A stretch of DNA of 64,000 bases from Mobilicoccus caccae (GCF_030161635.1 NZ_BSUO01000001.1:4011199-4075198); one strand, 5' to 3'; numbered from the stretch's first letter, positions 26,989-35,806 are shown. Notes: generated from the sequence alone by a model not told the origin. Made by a program: numbers and translations.

Positions 26989-28423
26989 TCGAGGGATCCG
27001 CCGCTCCGCCGGAGTCGGAGTCGACCTCGTCGTCGTCGAGGACGTCCTGGGGCAGGTTCAGTGCGTCGGCCATGTCCTCCAGGGGGATCTGCTTGGTCTC
27101 GGGCATCACGGTGAGAACCCAGACGAGTTGGCCGATCATGCAGACCAGGAACACGAGGAAGGCCGTGCCGCCGCCGAGGGCCGCCGCGATGCCGGGAAAG
27201 GTCCAGGACGTGACCGCTGCGAAGAACCAGTGCGTGAAGCTGCCGAGGGCCTGCCCCTGAGCACGGATGCGGTTGGGGAAGATCTCGGAGATGAACACCC
27301 AGATCACCGATCCCTGCCCGAACGCGTGGGCGGCGATGAAGAGCACGAGGCCGCCGAGGACCAGGGTCGAGGACGTCCCGGTGAACTCACCGTCGCTGGT
27401 GAAGAAGACGAACGTGACCAGGCCCAGGGAGATCAGGTAGCCGATCGAGCCGACGAGCATGAGCGTGCGGCGACCGATCTTGTCGATGACGGTCAGCGCG
27501 GCCATGGTCGCCACCAGATTGACCACCCCGACGACGATGGACTGCAGGAACGCGGCGTCGTCGCCCGCGCCGGCCATCCGGAAGATGTCGGGGGCGTAGT
27601 AGAGGATCGCGTTGATGCCCGAGAGCTGGTTGAACATGGCGATGGCGACGGCCAGCCAGATGACCTTCGAGTGGCCCTTGGTGAAGAACTTCACCTTGCG
27701 GCTGCGTCGCTCCTTGGCGTCCGCCTCGGCGATCTCGGTGAACTCGCGGTCGAGTTCCTCCTCCGAACGGGTGAGCCTCGCCAGGGTGGTGCGGGAATCC
27801 TGCGTCCGACCCTGGGTGTAGAGCCAGCGGGGTGATTCCGGCACCGTGAAGACCAACGCGAAGAACAGCAGCGCCGGGATGGCCTCGACGCCGAACATCC
27901 AGCGCCAGGCGATGTCGCCGTCCAGCGCCGAGGCCAGGAGCCAGTTCGACAGGTAGGCCAGCAGGATGCCGAGGACGACGTTGAACTGCACGAGGCCGAC
28001 GAGTCGTCCACGTGATCGGGCCGGCGCGATCTCGGAGGTGTAGATGGGCGCCACGACCGAGGCTCCGCCCACGCCGACACCGCCGATGAAGCGGAAGAAC
28101 ATGAACAGCCACCAGTTGCCCACCACGGCGCTGCCGATGGCGGAGACGAAGTACAGGACGCCGATGACGGCCAGCACGGGTTTGCGGCCGAATCGGTCGG
28201 CGGGGCGTCCGGCGAACAGCGCGCCGATGATCGTGCCGATCAGGGCGGTGGCGACGGTGAATCCGAGCCCGAAGTCCGACAGGGCGAACACCTCGGTGAG
28301 GTTCTCCGTGGTGCCGGAGATGACGGCGGTGTCGAATCCGAACAACAATCCGCCGAGCGCCGCGACGACGGCGCTGCGGATGACGAGGCCTGCGGAGCGT
28401 GGCTTCTCGGTGCTGGTGGTCAT
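26969..28423 (-). CDS. MFS sugar porter (sugar:H+ symporter)
   Basis: 484 aa, twelve membrane helices. Sugar-porter signatures are all present: GGLLFGFDTAVISG in helix 1, GRPADRFGRKP in the first loop, R-x-R-G-R-L after helix 4, PESPRWLYTQGR before the central loop, QLSGINAILYYAP in helix 7, IGRRTLML, and MPETKQIPLEDM at the end. Such proteins bring in hexoses, pentoses or polyols with protons; the substrate is not predictable. An acidic tail (DVLDDDEVDSDSGG) is unusual. No catabolic genes adjoin it. Confidence 0.92.
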   Translation of the reverse strand: MTTSTEKPRSAGLVIRSAVVAALGGLLFGFDTAVISGTTENLTEVFALSDFGLGFTVATALIGTIIGALFAGRPADRFGRKPVLAVIGVLYFVSAIGSAVVGNWWLFMFFRFIGGVGVGGASVVAPIYTSEIAPARSRGRLVGLVQFNVVLGILLAYLSNWLLASALDGDIAWRWMFGVEAIPALLFFALVFTVPESPRWLYTQGRTQDSRTTLARLTRSEEELDREFTEIAEADAKERRSRKVKFFTKGHSKVIWLAVAIAMFNQLSGINAILYYAPDIFRMAGAGDDAAFLQSIVVGVVNLVATMAALTVIDKIGRRTLMLVGSIGYLISLGLVTFVFFTSDGEFTGTSSTLVLGGLVLFIAAHAFGQGSVIWVFISEIFPNRIRAQGQALGSFTHWFFAAVTSWTFPGIAAALGGGTAFLVFLVCMIGQLVWVLTVMPETKQIPLEDMADALNLPQDVLDDDEVDSDSGGAADPSISRRPR

Positions 28424-28545
28424 GAGGCCCTCCCGACGACGGTGGCGAGTGTGGGCCATCCTCGCGGAATCCGGACGAGTGACAACTCCTGCACCCGCAC
28501 GGATTTCACACCTTGTGCGCAAAGCGCGCACCGTCGTCACCCCAC

Positions 28546-28620
28546 CACCTCGAACAGCCGGAGATGTCTGAAACAGCCGCGCTTGCCCTACTGTCTCGTC
28601 GTCACCGGCTGTTTCAGGTG
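28546..28620. repeat. R2 element copy 2 (75 bp)
   Basis: Same length and plan as copy 1: CACCTCGAACAG at the left, inner GTCTGAAACAGC and CTGTCTCGTC, right arm GCTGTTTCAGGTG. Its right half encodes the last residues and stop of the EamA protein, so it has become part of that gene's 3' end. Confidence 0.88.
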
Positions 28621-29498
28621 CGGAGTCGGGTGTCGGCGCAGGGTCAGCGAACCCATGAGGACGCCGCCGATGACGACGGCCGCTCCGAGGATCTCGATCG
28701 CGTTCGGTTGTTCGCCCAGCACGAGCCAGGCCGTGGTCAGGCCGGTGACGGGGACGAGCATGGAGAACGGCGCGACGCTGCTCGCGGGGTGTTCGCGCAG
28801 GAGCCAGGTCCAGATGCCGCCGGCCATGGCGGTCGCCAGCAGGCAGGTGTAGAGCAGGCCGAGCAGGGCGGGCACGGCCTCCGGGCGCAGCGAGGTCGCC
28901 ATCGCCCGGGTGATCCGGTCGGGGCCTTCGACCAGGAGCGACAGGGCGAACATCGGGATCGGCGGGACGATCGACATCCATAACGTGAGGTGCAGCGGGT
29001 TCTGCGGCCGCGCCTGTCGTGAGGCGAGATTGCCCAGGGCCCACCCGAATCCGCCGGCCACCGTGAGCAGGAACGGCCACGCCGTGGCTCCGGCCGCGCG
29101 TTGGGAGCCCACGATCGCGAGACCGCCGACGGCGATCACCGCCCCGATCAGGGCGATCGCGGAGATGCGCTCCCGCAGCAGCAGCGCTCCGAGCAGCACG
29201 GTGAACGGCGCCGAGCTCTGCAGCACCAGCGAGGCCAGGCCGACGGGCATCCCCTCGGCCATCGCCCAGTACAGGAACGTGAACTGCAGGATCCCGAAGC
29301 CGACCCCGTAGCCGACCAGCCATCGCGTGGCGACCTTCGGGCGCGGGACGAACATGACGGTCGGAATCGCGATGACTGTCCAGCGCAGCGCGGCGCACAG
29401 GAAGGGCGGGAAGTGCTCCAGGGAGGCGTGGATGGCGAGGAAGTTCACCCCCACAGCACGGCGACGAGTGCTGCGAGGAGTCGGTGACGCGTCGGCAT
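28588..29498 (-). CDS. EamA/DMT-family transporter, frameshifted near the start as read
   Basis: 303 aa after repair, two EamA repeats of five helices. The first begins LLAALVAVLWGVNFLAIHASL and the second LLTVAGGFGWALGNLASRQA; each ends with the usual short G-rich helix (GAVIAVGGLAIVG, GAAVVIGGVLMGS). MPTRHRLL starts at 29498, but the frame breaks in the run whose complement is C 29448-29452; a sixth G restores VLWGVNF. Otherwise translation could start only at the GTG inside. Likely exports or imports a small metabolite or amino acid. Divergent from a LysR regulator, a common pairing that implies regulation. Confidence 0.85.
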
Positions 29499-29556
29499 GT
29501 CCCCAGCGTCCGTCGACCGGCAGTGAAGGACAAGCGAAATGTTCCGTATCGAATCA

Positions 29557-29569
29557 GTAGGCTGCCTAC
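29557..29569 (+). promoter_or_regulatory. palindrome and probable -10 of a leaderless lysR gene
   Basis: GTAGGC-T-GCCTAC abuts the lysR start codon. Inside it, TAGGCT fits the actinobacterial TAnnnT -10, 6 bases before the ATG, and no ribosome-binding site is present, so the transcript may be leaderless. The palindrome could also be the regulator's own site. Confidence 0.5.
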
Positions 29570-30481
29570 ATGGACGTGCGGCACCTGACCCTCCTGCACG
29601 AACTCGCCGAGCGCGGGAGCATCGTCGCGGTCGCAGCGGCGACCCACCGCACGCCGTCGGCGGTGTCGCAGCAGTTACGTACGGCCTCCAGGGAGTTCGG
29701 CGTCGACCTCGTGGAGCCGCACGGGCGTGGCGTCCGGCTCACCGACGCGGGACGGTTGCTCGCCGGGGAGGCGGTGGCGGTGCAGGAGCGGTTGGCCGAG
29801 GTGGAGGCGCGGCTTGCGGAGTTCGGCGGCTCCCCGAGCGGTGTGGTGCGGATCGCGGCGCTGGCGAGCGCGGCGGAGTACCTGCTGCCCAAGACGTGTC
29901 TCGCACTGGCGGGCGGGGGCATCGAGATCCATCTCGACGACATCGACGTCGCCGAGGAGGACTACGCCCGTGTGGCCGCCGACTACGACATCGTCATCGG
30001 GCACAGCCTCACTGGCGAGGTCCTCCCGGGCTCCGCACACCTGACGCGGAGTGTGGTGGCGCGCGAGCCGATCGACGTCGCACTCCCGTCGGGTCACCGG
30101 TTGGCGGAGGCGCGGACGATCCGGGCGATCGACGTCGTGGACGACCCGTGGATCGGTGTGCCGGTGGGCTTTCCGTTCGACGAGGTGCTGCGGGGGATCG
30201 AGTTGTCCACGGGCCGTGAGGCCCACCGCCTGCAGCGCGTTCGGGACAACCGGCTCGTGGAGTCCTTCGTCGCGGCGGGTCTGGGCGTGGGGTTGGTGCC
30301 GAGATTCACCACCCGGGAGCGCCCCGACCTCGTCCTGCGCCCCCTGGCCGACGTGCCGGCGACCCGCTGGATCGTCGCCCTCTCCCGCCCCGACCGAGCC
30401 CGCCGAGCCGTGGTCCGCAGAGTCCGAGACACCCTGACCCGAGTGGCCCGCCACCCGGACCCGCCACCCCGACCCGCCTGA
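29570..30481 (+). CDS. LysR-family transcriptional regulator
   Basis: 303 aa. N-terminal winged HTH: MDVRHLTLLHELAERGSIVAVAAATHRTPSAVSQQLRTA (split here as the helix pair around residues 18-36), then the LVEPHGRGVRLTDAGRLL dimer helix region. The effector domain has two lobes, with GVVRIAALASAAEYLLP at its start and SFVAAGLGVGLVPRF near the end. It is divergent from the EamA transporter 71 bases away and probably controls it. The stop codon lies inside an R2 repeat. Confidence 0.9.
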   Translation: MDVRHLTLLHELAERGSIVAVAAATHRTPSAVSQQLRTASREFGVDLVEPHGRGVRLTDAGRLLAGEAVAVQERLAEVEARLAEFGGSPSGVVRIAALASAAEYLLPKTCLALAGGGIEIHLDDIDVAEEDYARVAADYDIVIGHSLTGEVLPGSAHLTRSVVAREPIDVALPSGHRLAEARTIRAIDVVDDPWIGVPVGFPFDEVLRGIELSTGREAHRLQRVRDNRLVESFVAAGLGVGLVPRFTTRERPDLVLRPLADVPATRWIVALSRPDRARRAVVRRVRDTLTRVARHPDPPPRPA

Positions 30482-30549
30482 GACAGCAGGTGAGGTCTGA
30501 GGCAGCAGCGCACGACCCACTGTCTCGTCGTCACCTGCTGTCTCAGGCG
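30475..30549. repeat. R2 element copy 3 (75 bp)
   Basis: CGCCTGAGACAGC at the left, GTCTGAGGCAGC and CTGTCTCGTC inside, GCTGTCTCAGGCG at the right. Arm changes are compensatory relative to the other copies (A/G paired with T/C: CACCTGAAAC becomes CGCCTGAGAC on both arms), so pairing is kept. It supplies the LysR stop codon and lies between convergent genes. Confidence 0.88.
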
Positions 30550-30586
30550 GAAGATCAGACCGCGGGGATCGGTGGGGCTGGGTCGG

Positions 30587-31141
30587 TCAGTTTCGGTCGT
30601 CGGTGGTGGCCGGTGTGAAGCGGGCCGAGGGGCGCGTGATGCCGCCGATGGCGATCCGGACCGTGAGGAACAGGGCCAGGGCGAAGAGCGCCAGGACTCC
30701 GATCGCGCCGATCCAGTGGTGTCCGAGGAGGAACGCGTCGTGACCGAAGCTCGTGCCCAGCCAAGCGAGCAGCAGGTAGCGGGCCTGGTTGGCGGCGACG
30801 ACGATCGCCAGCCCCACGACGACGCCCGCGAGGATGCGGTGCAGGTGCGCACGCCGCAGTCCGTACATCAGCGCAGCCCCCAGCAGCAGCACCGGCGTGA
30901 CGAGGACGACCGTCGAGCACAGCGACGTGATGCGCATCGCCATGACCGCGGGGGTGCCGATCCCGACCCACACCACCGGGCCGAGCGAGGCCGCCTGCCC
31001 GGTCACGCCGACGCGGGCGATGTCGGCGGCGAGGTTCGCCTCGGCCGCCACGAACGGGTCCTGGACGAGGAACACCGCCACCGCCGCCAGCAGCAGGAAC
31101 AGAGCGGCGAGCACCCGCGCGGGCCGGCTCGCGGCGTGCAT
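30587..31141 (-). CDS. exosortase/archaeosortase-like membrane protein
   Basis: 184 aa, about six membrane helices. Three conserved exosortase features appear in order: Cys in ITSLCSTVVLV (about residue 78), Arg in the N-x2-R motif AANQARYLLL (about 121-124), and His in GHHWIGAI (about 142-143). In exosortases the Cys-Arg-His set is thought to cleave C-terminal PEP-CTERM-like tails and transfer the protein to a surface partner. The start is uncertain because the preceding glycosyltransferase frame overlaps it. Downstream of, and probably co-transcribed with, the glycosyltransferase and two candidate substrates. Confidence 0.68.
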   Translation of the reverse strand: MHAASRPARVLAALFLLLAAVAVFLVQDPFVAAEANLAADIARVGVTGQAASLGPVVWVGIGTPAVMAMRITSLCSTVVLVTPVLLLGAALMYGLRRAHLHRILAGVVVGLAIVVAANQARYLLLAWLGTSFGHDAFLLGHHWIGAIGVLALFALALFLTVRIAIGGITRPSARFTPATTDDRN

Positions 31142-32643
31142 CGCGGTCGACGCGCTTGACGGCGTGGACGCGGGCGATGAGGTGAGAGCGGTCCTCGGTG
31201 GGCCTCTCGGGAGACGCGGGTGTGGGAGCTGCGGGCGGCGAAGTCGCCACGGCCCGCCTGCGGCACGATGTCGGCGACGCGGCTGCCGGCGACGGCCGCC
31301 GAGTGGGCCTGGATCTCGAGGACGTCCTCGACGGCTCCGGCCTCGAGTCCGACCTCCTTGAGTCGCTGCGTCTTGACCCACCCGTTCTGGCCGAGGGCGA
31401 GCCGGCGGAACGCGTTGACCACGTAGATCTGGGTCAGGTAGCTGTACAGCCAGTAGGCGACGCCGAACGCCACCGAGGCGGCGACGTTCCACTCGCGCTC
31501 GCGGCCGTAGAGGTACCCCCACGTCGCGAAGGGTGCGATGCCGGTGAGCAGCACCAGCGGGATCAGCCACCAGGAGGCGACGATCCACGCGATCAGGCCA
31601 CCGGCTGCGTGCGCCCCGACGACCGCCATGCCGATGAGCACGACCGGCCACACGACGATCCCGACGAGGGTCTGGAGCGGTGTGGTGAGGAAGTACGCCA
31701 TCTCGCAGGTGGCGGCGGGGGTGACCATCGGGCTCGCGGCGACGTCCCGCAGGTAGCGCAGGCACTGGATGCCGCCCTGACACCAGCGCGTCCGCTGACG
31801 CACGAGCGCGGGCAGCGCGGCGACGGCCTCCTGGGAGACGACGGCGTCGTGCACGTACCTGATCTCATACCCAGCGAGCATCATGTGCAGGCTGAGTTCG
31901 TAGTCCTCCAGCAGGGATCCGTGCCAGGGGTCGCCGGCCTGGACGCCGATGACGTCGAGTGCGGACAGGCGGCTGAACTGCCCGTTCCCGCCGATACCGA
32001 CGGAGATCGTGTGGCCGCGCAGCATTTGCATCGCGGCGATGGTCGTGCGGAACTCCGCGTCCTGCAGGGCCCGTAGCAGGCGCGCGAACCGGCTCGCGTC
32101 GGGCGGCGCCTCGAACATCGCGACCTGGCACTGGGCGGCGCCCACGACGGGGTCGCCGAACACGCGGTCGCTCGCCACGAGCGCGAGGGCGTTCTCGGCG
32201 AGGTCACCGTCGGCGTCGACGACCGTGACGATGACCTTCTCGTGGTCGGCGCCCTGCGGCAGCCACGCGAGCAGCGCACGGTAGGCGGCGTTGAGGGCGT
32301 CGCCCTTGCCGGTCTGGGCGTCGGGAAAGACACGTCGCACCAGGTGGATGTGGGGGTCGGTCTCGGCGGCACCCGCGATGATGGCGGCGGTGTCGTCGTC
32401 ACTGGCGTCGTCGATGACCCATATGTGGGCCTGCGGAAAGCGGGTGCGCAGCCGACGCAGCGAACTGCCGATCACGGCCTCCTCGTTGCGGCACGGCACG
32501 AGGACGTGCCACGAGAACGCGCTCGGATCGCCGACCGGGTCGGGGCGACGGCGTAGATACGGCACGAGGATCGTGGCGACGTAGGCCAGGAAGATCGTCA
32601 GCAGCACGAAGGCGAGCGCCTGCAACTGCACGTAGACGGACAT
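31003..32643 (-). CDS. family 2 membrane glycosyltransferase
   Basis: 546 aa as read. An N-terminal helix (ALAFVLLTIFLAYVATILVP) precedes a GT-A domain: LVPCRNEEAVIGSSLRRLR, VIDDASDDDT, VTVVDADGDLAENAL (D-x-D metal site), GNGQFSRLSAL, LLEDYELSLHMMLAGY (E-D acid), and QRTRWCQGG, the QxxRW motif of processive synthases. Three to four helices follow. The C-terminus overlaps the exosortase-like gene by 139 bases, more than usual, so a lost base near 31.2 kb may have changed its end. Likely polymerises or transfers a surface sugar. RBS GAGGAG at 32.65 kb. Confidence 0.85.
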   Translation of the reverse strand: MSVYVQLQALAFVLLTIFLAYVATILVPYLRRRPDPVGDPSAFSWHVLVPCRNEEAVIGSSLRRLRTRFPQAHIWVIDDASDDDTAAIIAGAAETDPHIHLVRRVFPDAQTGKGDALNAAYRALLAWLPQGADHEKVIVTVVDADGDLAENALALVASDRVFGDPVVGAAQCQVAMFEAPPDASRFARLLRALQDAEFRTTIAAMQMLRGHTISVGIGGNGQFSRLSALDVIGVQAGDPWHGSLLEDYELSLHMMLAGYEIRYVHDAVVSQEAVAALPALVRQRTRWCQGGIQCLRYLRDVAASPMVTPAATCEMAYFLTTPLQTLVGIVVWPVVLIGMAVVGAHAAGGLIAWIVASWWLIPLVLLTGIAPFATWGYLYGREREWNVAASVAFGVAYWLYSYLTQIYVVNAFRRLALGQNGWVKTQRLKEVGLEAGAVEDVLEIQAHSAAVAGSRVADIVPQAGRGDFAARSSHTRVSREAHRGPLSPHRPRPRRQARRPRCTPRAGPRGCSPLCSCCWRRWRCSSSRTRSWRPRRTSPPTSPASA

Positions 32644-32809
32644 GGAGCTCCTCAGACACGTCGGGAGTGCGGGAGGGGATCCCGATGGCGACGGCAGGGT
32701 GAACAGACAGGTGGGACAGGTGTCAGTGGTGCATGGGGTGGCGCAGGGCGAGGCCGGCCGGGCCAGAAGGAGTCGACCCCCGGCCCGGCCACGCACCGTG
32801 CACCCGGGT

Positions 32810-32915
32810 GAAGAACAACACGGACGACATCGACGAGCGACGGACCCGCTTGACGAGCCGCTGACCTGCGGTGCAGCGATTCCGACTGTGCTCCATGTTG
32901 TCGATCTTGTTCTTC
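32810..32915. repeat. R1 element copy 2
   Basis: Left arm GAAGAACAACACGGACGAC, right arm ending TTGTTCTTC, interior GCCGCTGACCTGCGG, which is the reverse complement of the interior motif in copies 1 and 5. It lies between two genes in the same direction in the 294-base gap before the glycosyltransferase. Confidence 0.85.
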
Positions 32916-32937
32916 GAACGGCGTGACCCGACGTCGG

Positions 32938-33120
32938 CTACAGCGACCGCGCGGCCCGGCGCTTGGTGTGGCACAGGAGCAGGAACCCTCCGGCCACGAA
33001 GGCCACCGCCAGACCGATCACGATGAGCGCGCCGGTGCCCGCGAACGGGAGGGCTGCCGCCCCACCGGTCGCGACCGTCGCGATGGTCACCGGCGAACCG
33101 CCGGATCCTCCGAGGTACAC
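32938..33120 (-). CDS. 60-aa miniprotein with an LPFAG sorting-like tail
   Basis: GTG start, coupled to the gene before it: the upstream stop TGAGG lies 8 bases before and doubles as a ribosome-binding site. Sequence plan: short Gly/Ser N-terminus, Ala-rich stretch, LPFAGTG at about residues 24-30, one hydrophobic helix (ALIVIGLAVAFVAGGFLLLC) and a basic end (HTKRRAARSL). That is a cell-wall sorting signal in miniature, with Ala where LPXTG has Thr. No signal peptide is evident. It could be a detached anchor module, or a remnant whose body was lost. Confidence 0.6.
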   Translation of the reverse strand: MYLGGSGGSPVTIATVATGGAAALPFAGTGALIVIGLAVAFVAGGFLLLCHTKRRAARSL

Positions 33121-33128
33121 GGCGCGCC

Positions 33129-33934
33129 TCAGGTCGTGACGCGACGACGACGGACGGCGGCGAGGCCGGCGACGAGGGCACCGACTCCGAGTGCGCCGCC
33201 GGCGAGACCGGCGGAGGCGATCGGCACGTCGCCCTGCTCGGCGTTCGTCACCTTGCCGCAGGACACGATGCCGAGTTGCACGTCACCGGTCACGGCGGTG
33301 GCGCCGGCGATCTCGCGGCTGTCCACGTCGAAGTACGTGTGCATGCCGACGATCCGCAACTGCCCGTTCGGAAGGCGCGTCTGCTCGTTGTAGACGACCT
33401 TCTGCTCGTAGCTGTTCGCGTCGGAGCCGGCGGGCAGGTACACGGTGGTGTTCGGCGCGGGCGTGGACGACATGCCGGCCGGCACCGAGGCGGGTGCCGA
33501 CACCGACCCGGTGGCGTTGCCCTCGGCGTCGGAGGTGCACGTGACCCTGAGCTGTCCCAGGCTGGCCGACAGCGTCGGGATGCCGACGATGCCGGTGACC
33601 GGGGCGTGGATCGTCACCGACGACGTCCCCGTGTAGGGCGCGTCGGCGTCGAAGCCGGTGACGGACGGGTAGTACAGGCCGGTCGAGATGTTGACGCGTC
33701 CCGACTTGGTGAGCCCGACCAGCGGCGCACCGTCGTTGCCGCCCTCGGTGGCGGAGAACAGGCGCGAGGCCTGCGTCGTGGTGGTGGGTGTGCTGGTGTG
33801 CACGGTGTAGTTGAGCGACCAGCCCTGTGCGGTGGTGTCGCCCGGGGCGTCCGCCGCGAAGGCGGTAGCGCGACGAGCGTGAGAGCGGCGCCGGCCGCTC
33901 CCGCCGCGAGCGCGCGAGACTTCCAGATTCCCAT
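33129..33934 (-). CDS. secreted surface protein with C-terminal anchor ('choice-of-anchor'-like), frameshifted as read
   Basis: 268 aa after repair. Signal peptide MGIWKSRALAAGAAGAALTL... ending AFA (cleavage before ADAPG); the frame breaks at 33861-33865, where one lost C in GGCC context restores LPAFAADAPG. The mature part is Thr/Ser-rich and beta-strand-like (IHAPVTGIVGIPTLSASLGQ) with paired Cys (RVTCTSD, GIVSCGK). The tail DVPIASAG, Gly/Ala/Val helix, RRRR resembles PEP-CTERM-type exosortase signals more than LPXTG. It heads the envelope operon and follows module copy B. RBS GGAG. Confidence 0.7.
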
Positions 33935-34068
33935 TGGTGAAACTCCCCAACTGATGCCGCCTGGGCACGATTCCCCTCGTGCTCGGGCGGCCCCGATTCG
34001 ACGCCGGGTCTTGGCCCGTCGTGAACGGCGTGGGCGGGAGGAGGGGAGGGAGCGATCGGTGTGGATCG

Positions 34069-34149
34069 CTCGTCCTGGACGGTCGTTCACGTGGCGTCAT
34101 CACTGTTGTACTCGTCGGTAGCCGAACCGGCCACCATCGAAGGATGCAT
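34069..34149. promoter_or_regulatory. conserved intergenic module, copy B
   Basis: Matches copy A (12625-12706) block by block: CTCGTC-x-TGGACG, CGTTCAC, GCGTC-x-TC, GTTGTACTC, CCA-x2-ATC, GGATGCAT. It lies in the 318-base gap between the minus-strand anchored-protein gene (135 bases away) and the plus-strand ligase gene (104 bases away). The remaining gap holds only a possible leader hairpin near 33955-33990. Confidence 0.6.
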
Positions 34150-34252
34150 GCCACCTGGGTGCGAGGTGGGAGCGGGCCGAGGTCCCGACGGGCGGGCGGC
34201 GCTCCGGTGCCGGTGGGATGCTGGGTGACATGGATCACGGATCGAGGTCGTC

Positions 34253-35788
34253 GTGAGGTTCGCCGAGGTCGTGGCGACGTCGGAGGCGGTCGCGGCCACC
34301 CGATCGCGCACGGCCAAGGTGACCCTGGTGGCCGACGCCCTGCGCGCCGCCGGGCCGGAGGGGGCTCGGCTCGCGGCGTTCTACCTGTCCGGGACGCTGC
34401 CGCAGCGTCGCACCGGGATCGGGTGGCGCAGCCTGGCCGAGCTGCCGGCTCCCGCCGGGGAGGCGAGCCTCGAGCTGGGGGACGTGGACGAGGCGCTCGA
34501 GGAGATCTCCGCGCTGTCCGGAGCCGGGTCGGCGGGTCGGCGCAGGGCCGCCGTCCAGGCCGTGTTCGCCGCGGCGACCGAGCGCGAGCAGCGTTTTCTA
34601 CGAGGGCTGCTCACCGGTGAGGTGAGGCAAGGCGCGCTCGACGGGGTGCTGCAGGCGGCGATCGCCGAGGCGGCCGACGTTCCGGCCGCGGCGGTGCGTC
34701 GCGCGGTGATGCTCGCCGGATGGCCGGCTCCGGTGGCCCAGGCGGCGCTGGAGAACGGTGAGGAGGGACTCGCCCGGATCGGCCTCGTGGTGGGACGCCC
34801 GCTGCGGCCCATGCTTGCGGGCTCCGAACCCGACGTCCCCGCCGCGCTCGCGCAAGTGGGCAAGGGGCGCCCGGTCGCGATCGAGCGCAAACTCGACGGG
34901 ATCCGTGTGCAGGCCCACAAACTCGGCGACGAGGTCCGTCTGTTCACCCGGTCGCTGGACGAGATCACCGAGCGTCTGCCCGAGGTCGTCGACGTCGTGC
35001 GTCGCATGCCCGCGCAGGACGTCGTCCTCGACGCCGAGGCCATCGCCCTGCGCCCCGACGGCGCGCCACATCCGTTCCAGGTCACCGGCGCCCGCACGGC
35101 CAGTCGCAGTGATCCGGCGGCGCTGGCCGCGACCACGCCCGTGACGACGTTCGTCTTCGACGTCCTGCACGTCAGCGGCGAGGATCTGCTGGACGCGCCG
35201 GCCTCCGAACGATTCGCCCGCCTGGCCACGCTGCTGCCGGAAGACGTGGTGGTGCCGCGGGTCGTCACCGACGATGCCGAGGAGGCCGCCGAGTTCTTCG
35301 CCGAGCAGGTCACGGCCGGACACGAAGGGGTGGTCGTCAAGAGCCTCGACGCGCCGTACGCGGCGGGGCGGCGGGGTGCGGGCTGGGTCAAGGTCAAGCC
35401 GCGGCACACGCTCGACCTCGTGGTCCTGGCGATCGAGTGGGGCAGCGGGCGGCGCCGCGGGATGCTGTCGAACATCCACCTCGGAGCCCGCGACGAGTCG
35501 TCACCGACCGGGTTCGTCATGCTCGGCAAGACGTTCAAGGGCATGACCGACGAGATGCTGGAGTGGCAGACGCGCCGGTTCCTCGACCTGGAGACCGGCG
35601 GCGAGGATCACGTCGTGCACGTGCGTCCCGAGCAGGTCGTCGAGATCGCGTTCGACGGCCTGCAGACCTCCCGCCGCTACCCCGCCGGTCTCGCCCTGCG
35701 GTTCGCGCGCGTGCTGCGCTACCGCGACGACAAGACCGCGGCCGAGGCCGACACCATCGAGACCGTGCGCTCCCTCGCGCACGGGTAG
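34253..35788 (+). CDS. lig: ATP-dependent DNA ligase
   Basis: 511 aa, the size of mycobacterial LigB. A helical N-terminal DNA-binding domain (about 1-190) precedes the adenylation domain: motif I IERKLDGIRVQ (AMP-accepting Lys in K-x-D-G-x-R, about residue 213), motif III FVFDVLHVSG, motif IV EGVVVKSLD, motif V AGWVKVKP. The OB domain follows, with LRFARVLRYRDDK (motif VI-like). Seals nicks with ATP, in addition to the NAD-dependent LigA expected elsewhere. GTG start with GAGG upstream. A perfect hairpin follows. Confidence 0.92.
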   Translation: MRFAEVVATSEAVAATRSRTAKVTLVADALRAAGPEGARLAAFYLSGTLPQRRTGIGWRSLAELPAPAGEASLELGDVDEALEEISALSGAGSAGRRRAAVQAVFAAATEREQRFLRGLLTGEVRQGALDGVLQAAIAEAADVPAAAVRRAVMLAGWPAPVAQAALENGEEGLARIGLVVGRPLRPMLAGSEPDVPAALAQVGKGRPVAIERKLDGIRVQAHKLGDEVRLFTRSLDEITERLPEVVDVVRRMPAQDVVLDAEAIALRPDGAPHPFQVTGARTASRSDPAALAATTPVTTFVFDVLHVSGEDLLDAPASERFARLATLLPEDVVVPRVVTDDAEEAAEFFAEQVTAGHEGVVVKSLDAPYAAGRRGAGWVKVKPRHTLDLVVLAIEWGSGRRRGMLSNIHLGARDESSPTGFVMLGKTFKGMTDEMLEWQTRRFLDLETGGEDHVVHVRPEQVVEIAFDGLQTSRRYPAGLALRFARVLRYRDDKTAAEADTIETVRSLAHG

Positions 35789-35806
35789 AGGCCGGAGCAC
35801 GCCAGA

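Noticed and set aside
20537..30549. CRISPR array interpretation of the R2 copies
   Set aside because: Copies are kilobases apart, palindromic and without spacers; no cas genes.
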